NCBI RefSeq assembly: GCF_905147365.1
Contig: NC_056409.1
Coordinates: 2,795,001-2,859,000 of the forward strand
Length of the DNA stretch: 64,000 bases
Direction of reading: 5' to 3'
Source of the DNA: Aricia agestis
Taxonomy: Eukaryota; Arthropoda; Insecta; Lepidoptera; Lycaenidae
Of this stretch, positions 29,371 to 39,320 are shown in pieces (position 1 is the stretch's first letter; each line of letters starts with the position of its first letter). The notes under the pieces were generated by a model, which did not search any database, was not told where the DNA came from, and was given only the letters and a program-made list of their open reading frames with translations. The position numbers were made by a program, and so were the translations under genes.

Positions 29371-30265
29371 CTAATCCACCGGGGAATTAACCTTAAGTAA
29401 TTTTTTCGCTTGTGCTCTTGTCATTACGTTAACTACTTTTTCATGCATTTCTTTTAAGTCTTTTGATGTTAAGATGATTTGAGACAGCGCATCTGCAGCT
29501 GCATTGTCTGAACCTTTAACATATTCTACCTCAAAATTATATTCTTCTAATGTCATCCTAAATTTCATGAGACGACTCGACGGATCTTTCATATTAAATA
29601 AAATTATATTCTTCTAATGTCATCCTAAATTTCATGAGACGACTCGACGGATCTTTCATATTAAATACTAAAGGTCTATGGTCCGTCAATACTTTAAATG
29701 GACGTCCATATAAATATGGACGGAAATACTTTACTGCCCAAACTATAGCAAGTAATTCTTTTTCTATTGTTGGATAGTTCTTTCCTCCTTTATTTAAGCT
29801 TCTACTAGCGTAGGCTATCGGTAAACCATTACTATTTGCCAAAATAGCTCCTATTGCATTATTGGATGCATCGGTTTGTAATATAAATTTATTTTGTTCT
29901 GAGAAATCTGGATACTGTAGAATTGGAGGAGATACTCGGCATTTCTTTAGTGTTTCAAATGATTGTTGGCATTTTTCATCCCACATGAACTTCATATTTT
30001 TTCTTGTTAACTGATTTAATGGGTATGCAATTTCTGCAAAATTAAGTATAAACTTTCTGTAATAATTAGTAACAACAACGAATCTTTTAACTTCATCTGT
30101 TGTAGTAGGTATCGGATAATTTTGAACTGTAGTAATTTTTTCAGGATCGGGTGATATTCCACTACTTGAAATAATGTGTCCTAAATAAAGAATTTCCTTT
30201 TTCAGAAAATCACATTTTAACGGATTTAATTTTAAATAAACTTTACGCAATGATTGCGCTGCCAT
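29371..30265 (-). pseudogene. Gypsy RT C-terminal half and RNase H with 67-bp tandem duplication
   Basis: It starts in the RT thumb region (LKCDFLKKEILYLGHIIS) and lacks the palm with the catalytic Asp pair. RNase H motifs follow: LQTDASNNAIGAIL, IEKELLAIVWA, LTDHRPL and GSDNAAADALS. A 67-bp direct duplication (29534-29600 repeated from 29601) shifts the frame inside RNase H, splitting the ORF into 29594-30265 and 29371-29592. Confidence 0.88.
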
Positions 30266-31060
30266 TGATGAGTCCTCATCCTGAGCGGCCTGGATTGCAT
30301 CCTTAAGTGAATCATAATTTCTGGCTGAAATAATGATTCACTTAAATCTACGACTTCGCAACCCGTCTGCAAATTGTTCAATAGCAAATTTTTCATTAAT
30401 AGGCTTTAAAATATTATAGCATGGCTCATTGCCGTCGGATTGTGAAATCGTCAAATCTACAAATAATTCGGTAATTTCTTTCCCGTAATCTGAAATAGAC
30501 CTGTCCGCTTGTTTCATGTTTTGCAATTTATGCTGAATTGAGGCTGCAGCTTTCTTACTCTAAAGAGTATTTTCATGTCATTAATTAATTCACTTACAGA
30601 ATCATAAGATGACCTTAACTTTAATTTAGCCTCTACAGACAATTGACTTTTCAAAACAAAATTAATCAGCTTTTGCTTACACTCCTTTTCTTTTAATAAC
30701 GAACTATAATATTGAATATTATCAATCAGCTGTTTAATGTTACATTCCTCATTTGTCATAACAGGTAAAAGATTTAAAGCTGTTCTTAAATCAAAAGAAT
30801 CCATGGTTAATGACGAATCCGAGTTGCTTTTACACAATAACAAAATATCCTCATAGAATTCTAAGAATTTAGTACAATCATTATTTATTAATAAAATGTC
30901 CTCATTAGAAAAACATTTTTTCTGACACTTTTCCTCAAAATCAATTGACCAATTATTATAGCGCTCATAAATAATATTACTCTCGCTTAGCTTTATTTTT
31001 AATATATGTCCGTGTCTTCGTTTTGGTGCAATTAAATTAAATAAATTCTTATATCCTTTA
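30266..31060 (-). pseudogene. Gypsy Gag remnant fused to pol
   Basis: Continuous coding similarity runs from about 31040 (RRHGHILKIKLSESN) through DILLLCKSNSDSS and, after a frameshift near 30556, QNMKQADRSISDYGKEITEL to QFADGLRSRR. One in-frame TGA at 30338-30340 interrupts it; then NYDSLKDAIQAAQDEDSS reads straight into the RT piece. The Gag zinc knuckle and protease are absent, so a deletion joined Gag to mid-RT in frame. Confidence 0.75.
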
Positions 31061-31417
31061 ACTCATTATATAATCCTTGAATTATTAAAATAGAAAATAT
31101 CTAAAGTCCAATAAAATATTAAGAGTCCAAAGTTCATTCGTCTGCTGAGTCCATATCTGGTTTGTCACTTAATACTTCGTTCTGAGTACGCGTCAATATT
31201 TTATTTAATAATTATTATTATACTTAACGATTATTATTTAATGATTTTGAATTATTTAGATTATATATTTATTAGCACTTTTTTAAATTTATTATTATAT
31301 TATTTTAATTTCTTGAATTGTCTTTTTTTTTACACTTTTTAATTTTTATTACTTTTTTATTTCACTTTATTAGCACATAATTATTTTTATTATGAGTATT
31401 TAATTATTATTTTTCTT

Positions 31418-31687
31418 CTACAATGTTTCTGAAGGCCCGTGACGCAGGAAAAAACATCTTCTTGCTGCCGTGCGAGTAATCTCCTTCTCAATCCATTTTC
31501 TGTGGCATCTTCTGTACTGCTTATAGGCCGTAACCACAAGGCTCGCCAAAATCAACAGGATCACGACTGTTAGCAGAATATTTGTTGTTGAAATATGCCA
31601 ACGAATTTGTTCGACCTGCGTATCGTTTCGTCCCCCTGCAGCATTCTCGACGATGACCGTTGCTTCCTTAGATTGTTGCTTTCCCAT
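31418..31687 (-). CDS. Small myristoylation-signal, single-pass membrane ORF of gypsy element
   Basis: 89 codons directly downstream of the 5' LTR and primer site. The N-terminus MGKQQSKEA fits an N-myristoylation signal (Gly2, Ser6). A hydrophobic segment ILLTVVILLILASLVVTAY at about residues 34-52 is followed by a basic region with KQYRRCHRKW. Some insect gypsy-type elements carry a comparable short leading ORF. Function unknown; membrane anchoring is inferred. The ORF is intact although the rest of the element is broken. Confidence 0.6.
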   Translation of the reverse strand: MGKQQSKEATVIVENAAGGRNDTQVEQIRWHISTTNILLTVVILLILASLVVTAYKQYRRCHRKWIEKEITRTAARRCFFLRHGPSETL

Positions 31688-31827
31688 CTCGGAACGTTGG
31701 CACAGGCAAGTTCGAAGGAGGACTCCGGCTAATTGATTTCATTGTTCCTATCTATCAGCAGCTATGAGGCACACGCGACGGATATGGAAACGGCTTCAAA
31801 TTCGCGGCGCGACGGCTCACATGCAGG

Positions 31828-31845
31828 CGCCTGGCAGGGTCGCCA
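31828..31845 (-). other. Gypsy primer-binding site
   Basis: Immediately inside the 5' LTR the minus strand reads TGGCGACCCTGCCAGGCG. TGG start and position match a tRNA primer site; the priming tRNA cannot be named with certainty. Confidence 0.65.
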
Positions 31846-31940
31846 TGTAAGGTGGTGGTACGGAGAAATGAAACCACTCGATGCTTGTGCTGTGACATAT
31901 TAGTGTTGTGCCACATTACATACATTATTTTACCTCTACA
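31846..31940 (-). repeat. 5' LTR of gypsy element
   Basis: 95 bp, differing from the 3' LTR at only a couple of positions (for example GGTTCGG versus GGTACGG, and CCAAATT versus CCACATT), which implies a fairly recent insertion despite the internal damage. Confidence 0.8.
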
Positions 31941-32165
31941 GTAGGTACCTATGGAGACCCTAAAATTTTCAATAATTTTTCAATTTTCATATCAAAATCT
32001 TAATGCGGTTCATAGACTACATCTACTTACCAAGTTTCAATAGTACAGCTCTTATAGTTGCGGAGAAAAGTGGCTGTGACATACGGACGGACAGACAGAC
32101 AGACAGACAGACATGACGAATCTATAAGGGTTCTGTTTTTTGCCATTTGGCTACGGAACTCTAAA
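31941..32165 (+). mobile_element. GTTCCGTAGCC repeat, right part of copy split by gypsy
   Basis: From GTAGGTACCTATGGAGACCC to CCATTTGGCTACGGAACTCT, including an ACAGACAGACAGACAG run. Confidence 0.75.
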
Positions 32166-32253
32166 AAGGTAGACCTTCCCACGTCTCGAAGTTTTCTAAA
32201 GTAATCGCGATCCAAACTCAATAGTTACTGGTCGTTATTACGTTCTTACACAA

Positions 32254-32587
32254 TTTTTTTTTTATGAAATAAGGGGGCAAACGAGCAAACGGGTCACCTG
32301 ATGGAAAGCAACTTCCGTCGCCCATGGACACTCGCAGCATCAGAAGAGCTGCAAGTGCGTTGCCGGCCTTTTAAGAGGGAATAGGGTAATAGGGGAGGGT
32401 AGGGAAGGGAAGGGAATAGTTGAGGGTAGGGAAGGGAATAGGGTAGGGGTTAGGGGATTGGGCCTCCGGTAAACTCACTCACTCGGCGAAACACAGCGCA
32501 AGCGCTGTTTCACGCCGGTTTTCTGTAAGAACGTGGTATTTATCCGGTCGAGCCGGCCCATTCGCGCCGAAGCATGGCTCTCCCACG
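32254..32587 (-). mobile_element. SINE-like element with LINE tail, copy 2
   Basis: Minus strand: head near ACGTGGGAGAGCCATGCTTC, a CGGCTCGACCGG box-B-like motif, CCCTACCC-type repeats, the LINE-shared tail, and poly-A (T-run at 32254-32262). Confidence 0.8.
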
Positions 32588-33367
32588 TATGTGAGACCTT
32601 ATTTGGTACCTGTACAAAAAACCTTCAGCTTTTATGAAATGACGAAGGTCGAACTACCCCTCCTACTATAATAGGCCAAGTCGTAAGTGATATTTATTTA
32701 TGTACTAACAATAGGTGTATAATTTACTATCGTTTATTCAATAGGACAATAAAATGAGCAATGATTTATTGTACTGAGCCTAGTTCATGTTGATAGCAAA
32801 CGCACGTTTGTGATTTATTGTTTTGTTGAATTGTGCACATAAATAAAATATTAGCTGATACGGTAAACGTTGTACGTAACATTCGTTATTTTGGGATATG
32901 AAAAATTCCGAAGGTTTGCAGATCTACTTATTAAGCACATAAAATTTCATCAAATTCGATCCACCTATTTCGGAGAAGTTTGGCAGCCAAAAGTCTTCTA
33001 ACGCATCTGTATCTACACATTTTATCAGTCCTAGTAGAGTCACTGTAGCATTTTTGATAAGATTTTGTTTTTTTTTTTTAATTTTCTAGTTTTATCTTGT
33101 CATTTAGAACAATAACATTTTTTTAAATTCCGTTTGCTATCAGTACACGTAATAGAGGCACGCTTGTTAACAAGTCGAATTGAATATGCCTGGCCAGCTT
33201 TGTAAGCTCGCTGTGAGCTTATCGCGTGGAACAACAGCTTAACGCTCCCGAAACTTTCGGCAATCGATACCTTGTTATATTAAAACAAGGTAATTTTATC
33301 ATAATATTATTTCAATAAGATTTTTAATGAAATGAAGTATAAAGTAAAAATTCTTTTGAGGCATATA
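32588..33367. other. Intergenic DNA, nothing recognised
   Basis: AT-rich, no gene or repeat confidently identified. Confidence 0.4.
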
Positions 33368-33645
33368 CAGGGTGTAACAAAACTAAGTGATAATTATTTA
33401 GGGTATGTACGTGTTGCTTATAGAGAATTCACTGTGAAAGTAGCAGCGCTGAAAGAGCAAATATTTTTTTTACTTTTGTATGGGGAAACTCGTGTCGCCC
33501 GGGGCGTTTGCCCATACAAAAGTGAAAAAAAAATTGGTCTTTCAGCACCGCTACTTTCACAGTGGACACTTTATAAGGAACACGTGTGTACGTGTTCCTT
33601 ATAAAGTGCCCCTAAAGTATTATTACTTAGCTTTGGTACACCTTG
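33368..33645. mobile_element. CAGGGTGTAAC MITE, TA-flanked, with extra hairpin
   Basis: Same inverted ends and internal palindrome as 25495. Near 33581-33601 the right side has a duplicated mirror block with GGAACACGTGTGTACGTGTT. Confidence 0.82.
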
Positions 33646-33751
33646 TATAGTGGCTCAGCGCGTATGAACCTGTAACACCCGGTTACAGGTTCGATACCCG
33701 CTTGAGGATAAAGTTCAATTCTGCGACCCTGGGACATGGGTGTGTATTGAG

Positions 33752-33984
33752 TCCATACCAATATTATAAATGCAAAAGTGTATCTGTCTGTCTGTTACCG
33801 CTTTACGCCTAAACCGCTGACTGATTTTGCTGGGTATTGGGAGTCCCGGGAAAGGACATAGGAACTTTTTATCCCGAAAAAAATACAACGGAGTTGCGGG
33901 GGCCATGGGCAAAATTGGTACAGCGGTTCGGGCGTGAAAAGGTAACAGACAGACACACTTTCGCATTTATTATATTAGTATGGA
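33752..33984. mobile_element. Head-to-head pair of Helitron-like halves
   Basis: The left half runs forward (TCCATACCAATATTATAAAT through AACGGAGTTGCGGG). The right half runs reverse (CGGGCGTGAAAAGGTAACAG to TATTATATTAGTATGGA). The unit therefore has the Helitron 5' sequence at both outer ends as inverted repeats. Confidence 0.65.
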
Positions 33985-34425
33985 TTATGATATTTGCAAT
34001 ATCTGGTATCCGTAATACTTTGAGAAAATACCACGAGACCAACCAGAGGTGCGTTTAGATATACCATTAACTTAACTTTAGGGTTCCTTTAGGTGTCTCC
34101 ATGGCGTCTGACGTGGATGGATGGCCTTCTATTTCACTGTCGCGGGTCGTACATAAATTAACTTGATTGTTAAGAACTGCTCATTTTTCTCAAAACTTCT
34201 GGTGATAATTAAAATTTATTGTCAGTATCAGCAGCGCAGGTAGGTTCGGTTTCAAGCAAAAAAACCAGCCAAGTGCGAGTTGGACTCGCCCATGAAGGGT
34301 TCCGCAGCAGCAATAAGGTTAATTTTATGAAATTAAGAGGTTTTTGATTTATTTTTATATTTCAGTTGATTTAATTAAAGTTAAATTAAGACTTACCATT
34401 TATGATGTATAAGTCCTTTAATTAG

Positions 34426-35309
34426 AAAAAAAAAATAGATACCTATTAAATTAAAATAAGGTTTTCGGGAAAACTTCCCAAAAACAACAGAAAAAGTGTT
34501 TAGTATCTTAAAATTATGAATGCAAAAGTCTATCCGTGTATAAAAGTTTATACGTGGGAGAGCCATGCTTCGGCACGAATGGGCCGGCTCGACCGGAGAA
34601 ATACCACGTTCTCACAGAAAACCGGCGTGAAACAGCGCTAGCGCTGTGTTTCGCCGAGTGAGTGAGTTTACCGGAGGCCCAATCCCCTACCCTATTCCCT
34701 TCCCTACCCTCCCCTATTCCCTTGCCATCCCTACCCTCCCCTTTAACCCATTCCCTCTTAAAAGGTCGGTAACGCACCTGCAGCTCTTCTGATGCTGCGA
34801 GTGTCCATGGGCGACGGAAGTTGCTTTCCATCAGGTGACCCGTTTGCTCGTTTGCCCCCTTATTTTATAAAAAAAAAAAAAAAAAAAAAAATCTTATGTT
34901 TTCTGTCTGTCTCTGGTGGTCCAACCGATTGGAATGAATAAAATATCTTGACTATCAGGAAAGCACATTGAATAAACGAATTTTTGCATAAACGAAATTG
35001 CATGCCGTTTCATTATCCGATACGAAACTGAAATATAAAATCCTGTTAGAATTCAAAATCCTAATTATATCAAATCTCATAATAACAATGATAGCGGCTA
35101 AAATCTGCGCCAGAATAAGTACAAAATGTCGTCAATCAGTGCGTAAGAAGTTAAAAAAGAAGCGAACCATTAATATCTCCGACAGAAACAGACCTTCATT
35201 ACAGTATAAGTAATTTACAGTAGATCATCATACTTGTACAACCGCATCAAGCACGTAATTAGTTATAAATTATAAGTATGATTTCATTTTATAATTAAAA
35301 CGCGTTAAG
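34426..35309 (+). repeat. 26300-type repeat, copy interrupted by SINE-like element
   Basis: It matches 26300-26835 closely before and after the insertion (TCGGGAAAACTTCCCAAAAA; ATCTGCGCCAGAATAAGTAC; TCAATCAGTGCGTAAGAAG). The insertion splits TCTATC/TTATGTTTTC. Confidence 0.82.
34552..34891 (+). mobile_element. SINE-like element with LINE tail, copy 3, poly-A intact
   Basis: It runs from ACGTGGGAGAGCCATGCTTC to an A-run of about 23 nt (34869-34891). The site before insertion is preserved at 26395. About 17 nt (CGTGTATAAAAGTTTAT) lie between the old site and the element head and were gained with it. Longest A-tail of the family here, suggesting a young copy. Confidence 0.85.
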
Positions 35310-35423
35310 TCCAATAATTTTTCAATTTTCATATCAAAATCTAAATGCGGTTCATAGACTACATCTACTTACCAAGTTTTAATAGTACAGCTCTTATAGT
35401 TGCGGAGAAAAGTGGCTGTGACA

Positions 35424-35801
35424 TACGGACGGACGGACCGACGGACGGACGGACGGACGGACGGACGGACGGTCGGACGGTCGGACGGTCGGACGGACGG
35501 ACGGACGGACGGACGGACGGACGGACGGACGGACGGACGGACAGACGGACAGACGGACAGACGGACAGACGGACAGACGGACAGACGGACAGACGGACAG
35601 ACGGACAGACGGACAGACGGACAGACGGACAGACGGACAGACGGACAGACGGACAGACGGACAGACGGACAGACGGACAGACGGACAGACGGACAGACGG
35701 ACAGACGGACAGACGGACAGACGGACAGACGGACAGACGGACAGACGGACAGACGGACAGACGGACAGACGGACAGACGGACAGACAACAGACAACAGAC
35801 A

Positions 35802-35844
<43 letters not shown>

Positions 35845-35865
35845 CACAGACAGACAGACAGACAG
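35424..35865. repeat. Tetra/octanucleotide satellite (GGAC)n and (GGACAGAC)n
   Basis: The array passes from GGAC units (35427-35537) through about thirty 8-bp GGACAGAC units (35537-35786) to CAGACAA and GACA units. All six frames stay open because no stop fits the repeat, giving spurious 160-180-codon ORFs rich in Thr-Asp-Arg-Gly or Ser-Val-Cys-Pro. Confidence 0.92.
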
Positions 35866-36136
35866 ATATACTCCACACGCATAGGTTAGATGAAAAAAAA
35901 AATTGTTGCAGTTGCGTTGATGGGGACCCCTAAAATTTTTAATAATTTTTCCGTTTTTGTATCAAAATCTTAAAGCGGTTAACAGACTACATCTACTTAC
36001 CGAGTTTCATTAGTATGTCTCTTATAGTGTCGGAGAAAAGTGGCTGTGATATACGGACGGACGGACAGACAGACAGACAGACATGACGAATCTATAAGGG
36101 TTCCGTTTTTTGCCATTTGGCTACGGAACCCTAAAA

Positions 36137-36868
36137 ATCAAAAATTTATTAAGCACGTATATTTGAATAAAAATTTATACATACAAGGATATTGCGAGTA
36201 TATGGACTGTGGGCACAATATGGATGCAACATGTTGAAAGCACTAGGTACTCGTATGTGAAATTCAAAATTACTTAAAATTTACTAATATAGGTACATAA
36301 TATTATTATTTTTAGCAATATTCCGTAAAATAAACCTCAACTTAGTAAATTTTATTAACTATTCAAAATGACGCCAAAACAAATCGAAAGAGAAACAATT
36401 CTTCTTTTTTTTGGAAAAGAAAACCTTTTTAATAAATGTGTAAGATTTCTTAATGTGCCTATATACTTGAGTACTAACTGGGTACTAAGTAGTACTGATT
36501 ATATAGAACTATTATTATGAACTATATTATGTACAAACTTATATAATAAAGGCATTGAAATAAGAATTTTCACTACTGAATGTTTAGTATTCAGCCAAAT
36601 ATAACTGGAATCAATATCAAAGCAAACCATAAAAGGTTTGTTTATATTGACTTAGATTTGCGTTTTGGCGCGTTTGATAAGTTTAGGGTAACCCGTGTAC
36701 GCCTATAATGGCGTTTCCTTTGTGGCGGAGATCAAAGGCGATGGAAGTTTTGGCGGGAACTAGCGGGACATTAGCGGCTTCCCGCCACAATGGCCCGCCA
36801 ATAAAGAAACGATTTACCGCCATTTGCATATCTTGGCGTCTACTTGGCGTGTATCATCATCGTCTCCG
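36137..36868. other. Intergenic DNA, no gene seen
   Basis: Mostly AT-rich; a GC-richer piece at 36690-36850 with repeated GGCG/CCGCC words holds a 69-codon frame with no recognisable product. Confidence 0.4.
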
Positions 36869-37526
36869 TTTTTTAGGGTTCCGTACCCAAAGTGTAAAAA
36901 AGGGACCCTATTACTAAGCGCGTGTTCAGACGAAACTGACTATACGCCGCCGAATATGAGTAGGCTCTCTGTGAGCCCCAGTGTGGACGTGAAAATACAC
37001 GGTATCGAATGACCGCGCCTACGCCTAGCGTAATGGCGTATTGTCAGTTAGGTGTGAACGAAAAACTGAATATTATGTATGGAAATACAATAACTGGCGT
37101 AAAGTTCGCTCACATTCGGCGGCTCACAGTCGGTTTGGTGTGAACACGGCCTAAGACTTCGATGTCTGTCTGTCCGTCCGTCTGTCTGTCTCCAGGCTGT
37201 ATCTCAAGAACCGCTATAGCTAGACTTTTGAAATTTTCACAGGTTGTGTATATCTGTTGCCGCTATAACAACAAATACTAAAAACAAAATAAAATACATA
37301 TTAAAGGGGGGTTCCCATACAATAAACGTGATTTTTTTGGCCTTTTGTGTTCGTTATCAATAATGGTAGCAAGTTGGCACTTTAGATACTCACAATATTC
37401 TTAATTATATTTGTACTTTAATAATTAAATTTAAATAAAATAAATAATTAAGGGGGGCACATACTATTTTTGCTCTATAATGGTACGAAACCCTTCGTGC
37501 GCGAGTCCAACTCGCACTTGGCCGAT
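36869..37526 (-). mobile_element. GTTCCGTACC repeat split by a MITE
   Basis: The start TTTTTAGGGTTCCGTACCCA and the end GTCCAACTCGCACTTGGCCG match the 9852 copy in reverse orientation. At 36914-37155 it is interrupted by a MITE with CTAAG duplication. Confidence 0.8.
36919..37150. mobile_element. 232-bp MITE with CTAAG target duplication
   Basis: CTAAG lies on both sides (36914-36918, 37151-37155). The ends CGTGTTCAGACGAAACTGAC and the complement CCGTGTTCACACCAAACCGA are inverted, with GCCGCCGAAT further in. Superfamily uncertain. Confidence 0.78.
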
Positions 37527-38625
37527 TATTTAGAAGAATGCTGTATCAAAAAATACTCGTTCTTGTTGTTTTCTACAAAATTTCAAAAATAAGATGTTGT
37601 CCTGCCGCAACGCGGAAGTCTTTGCGTCTGCAATGCGATATCAGCATAAATAAAGATCAACATTTAGGCTGTGCTTTATAATTGAAGACATGAGTGGATG
37701 AAAAATGGGTTACTAATATTTTACAATTAATAGTAATTACAATTTTTTTCCTATAATTTGAATTAACATTGTAACTTGCCTACTTCTTCTAGTCTACCTA
37801 GTATATTATCTAATATCTAGCTTTATATCGAATCCACATTTTTTGATTAATTTTTTTTCCGGTTCTAAAGCCTCCAATATGCAACTAAACGATAGTTTTC
37901 AAAGTTTTAATTAAGTACTTAGTCCACTCATGATTTCGATTAGGTTTTAACATCATTTGCGATTTCTCAAAATCGTCAAGAGCAAAAAATAGCATGCGTA
38001 TGTGTGGGTGGATTATATTAAAACAAATATGATAACATAAAACCAACTTTTACTATTTCAAAAGCGGACGACTGGTAGACACAGATATTAAAATATGTGG
38101 CGGAAATCCCCTGCAATACAAACATGATAGCATTATGAAACCACAAACATATTGGTGGATTTATGTACTTATGCTGAAAAGATTCTGAAAATATTCATAT
38201 TTTATAGGTTAGCTGTTAGTCGTAAGGCTATCAAATAAATAATATAATATAATAATCTACGAATTATAAAAACTAAGGAAACGTAACTATTATATTACCG
38301 TTTTAAATTTGGTTCCTTTCGAACTGTCATATAACGTCAGACTGATACCGTCACCTAAGTATTGCAAATGTATTGAAAATGTGTACCTAGGTCACTGACC
38401 TCCATTATTCAAGTACGCTGAACTTACGATACCCTTTGAAATGACTGCTGGTTTTGTGCCTATTTGAAGCGGGGGAAGAGAACTAAATTTGACGTAAAAA
38501 TGAGGTTTGAAAGTCGCCATATTGGCGCTGATAGTAGTAGTGGGAGTACTTGGAACTAATACTAGTTTCTACAACCGATAGCGATTAAGCGGCCATTTGC
38601 AAGTTACGTCAGATTAAGGCCCGTA
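37527..38625. other. Intergenic DNA, nothing recognised
   Basis: No gene or repeat with a partner in the window. Confidence 0.4.
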
Positions 38626-38770
38626 TTTTTGGCCAGTACACAATATGCATTTCGGTCTCAAGACACGGTTCAGGCTCTGTGATTGGATGGCTGTCAAAAT
38701 TTCGACCAATCACAGAGCCGAACCGCGTTTTGAGGTCGCATCTTTAGTACTGACCAAAAATACGGGCCTT
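38626..38770. mobile_element. Palindromic MITE (AAGGCCCGTATTTTTGG ends)
   Basis: The left end AAGGCCCGTATTTTTGGCCA mirrors the right end CAAAAATACGGGCCTT. The inner arms share GGCTCTGTGATTGG and its complement. 145 bp. Confidence 0.8.
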
Positions 38771-39086
38771 AGTACTCTTCCCCCAGATGACTTCGATTGT
38801 TATCAGCATACGTAATAGGTCCAAAGTTGAATTGTGGGCAAAGTTAGTTCATTATGCTCGGCCGATTGCCCGCGAGATGTGGAGTCAAATGGCGAGGGAA
38901 CAAGGGCCATTGTGAAACAATTGCCCCCCGAGCCGACTCCACTAATCACAACTTTTGAAGTTTTGTCTGTAATAGGCCGTTTTTGAAGTCGCTAATTAGA
39001 GAGGGCCAATTGTGATAATGAAGACTTGCAGACTAAATTTCAAAAATTATATTGACGACAGGGATATTACGCAGAGGACGTATCAG

Positions 39087-39145
39087 TCGAATTTTTATTG
39101 TATGTGATAGTAGCGCCCCTACTAACACATACAATAAAAATTCGA
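39087..39145. repeat. Short perfect hairpin
   Basis: TCGAATTTTTATTGTATGTG and its complement frame TAGTAG...CTACTA. Probably a very small MITE. Confidence 0.7.
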
Positions 39146-39250
39146 CCAAAATCCGACAAGTTGAAAACACGTCAGAATATTATATTGACACAAACGTAGT
39201 CAAACGTCGAATAAAATTTTTGTTCATGCTGGTGCCGCCTAAGGCATCCA

Positions 39251-39320
39251 TTACACGGTAGGTTTTGCTGTCAGTTTTACCACAGTCATGGCTGTAACTG
39301 ATGGATAACCTACCGTGTAA
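39251..39320. repeat. Palindromic mini-element (TTACACGGTAGGTT ends)
   Basis: Exact 14-bp ends TTACACGGTAGGTT and AACCTACCGTGTAA, with an imperfect inner palindrome around CATGGCTGT. Confidence 0.6.

Larger units (their letters stand above)
28341..31940 (-). mobile_element. Degraded Ty3/gypsy LTR retrotransposon, internally deleted
   Basis: 95-bp near-identical LTRs (28341-28435 and 31846-31940) run TGTA...TACA. On the minus strand the order is 5' LTR, primer-binding site, small membrane ORF, Gag, RT (C-terminal half)/RNase H, integrase, 3' LTR. Protease and the RT active-site half are missing, an integrase linker is shortened, and there are frameshifts and a 67-bp tandem duplication. No env-like ORF. 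It lies in an older repeat whose intact version is at 19774. Not able to move by itself. Confidence 0.9.
34260..36136 (+). mobile_element. Multiply nested GTTCCGTAGCC repeat complex
   Basis: The head with AGCCAAGTGCGAGTTGGACT is at 34260-34425. The 26300-type repeat occupies 34426-35309 and itself contains a SINE-like element (34552-34891). The tail resumes at 35310, runs into a tetranucleotide array (35424-35865), then a second partial copy of the same repeat follows to 36136, ending GGCTACGGAACCCTAAAAA. The doubling suggests unequal recombination inside the array. Confidence 0.75.

Noticed and set aside
34514..34831. 105-codon minus-strand ORF with GEGRDGKGIGEGREG repeat
   Set aside because: It is the antisense of the SINE-like element's CCCTACCC-rich middle; similar frames recur in the other copies.
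35345..35933. Overlapping 160-180 codon ORFs on both strands rich in TDRRTDGQ or VCPSVRLS
   Set aside because: They read through a tetra/octanucleotide array that contains no stop codon in any frame; not genes.
36708..36917. 69-codon ORF in a GC-richer patch
   Set aside because: The frame runs into the interspersed repeat at 36869 and has no recognisable product.
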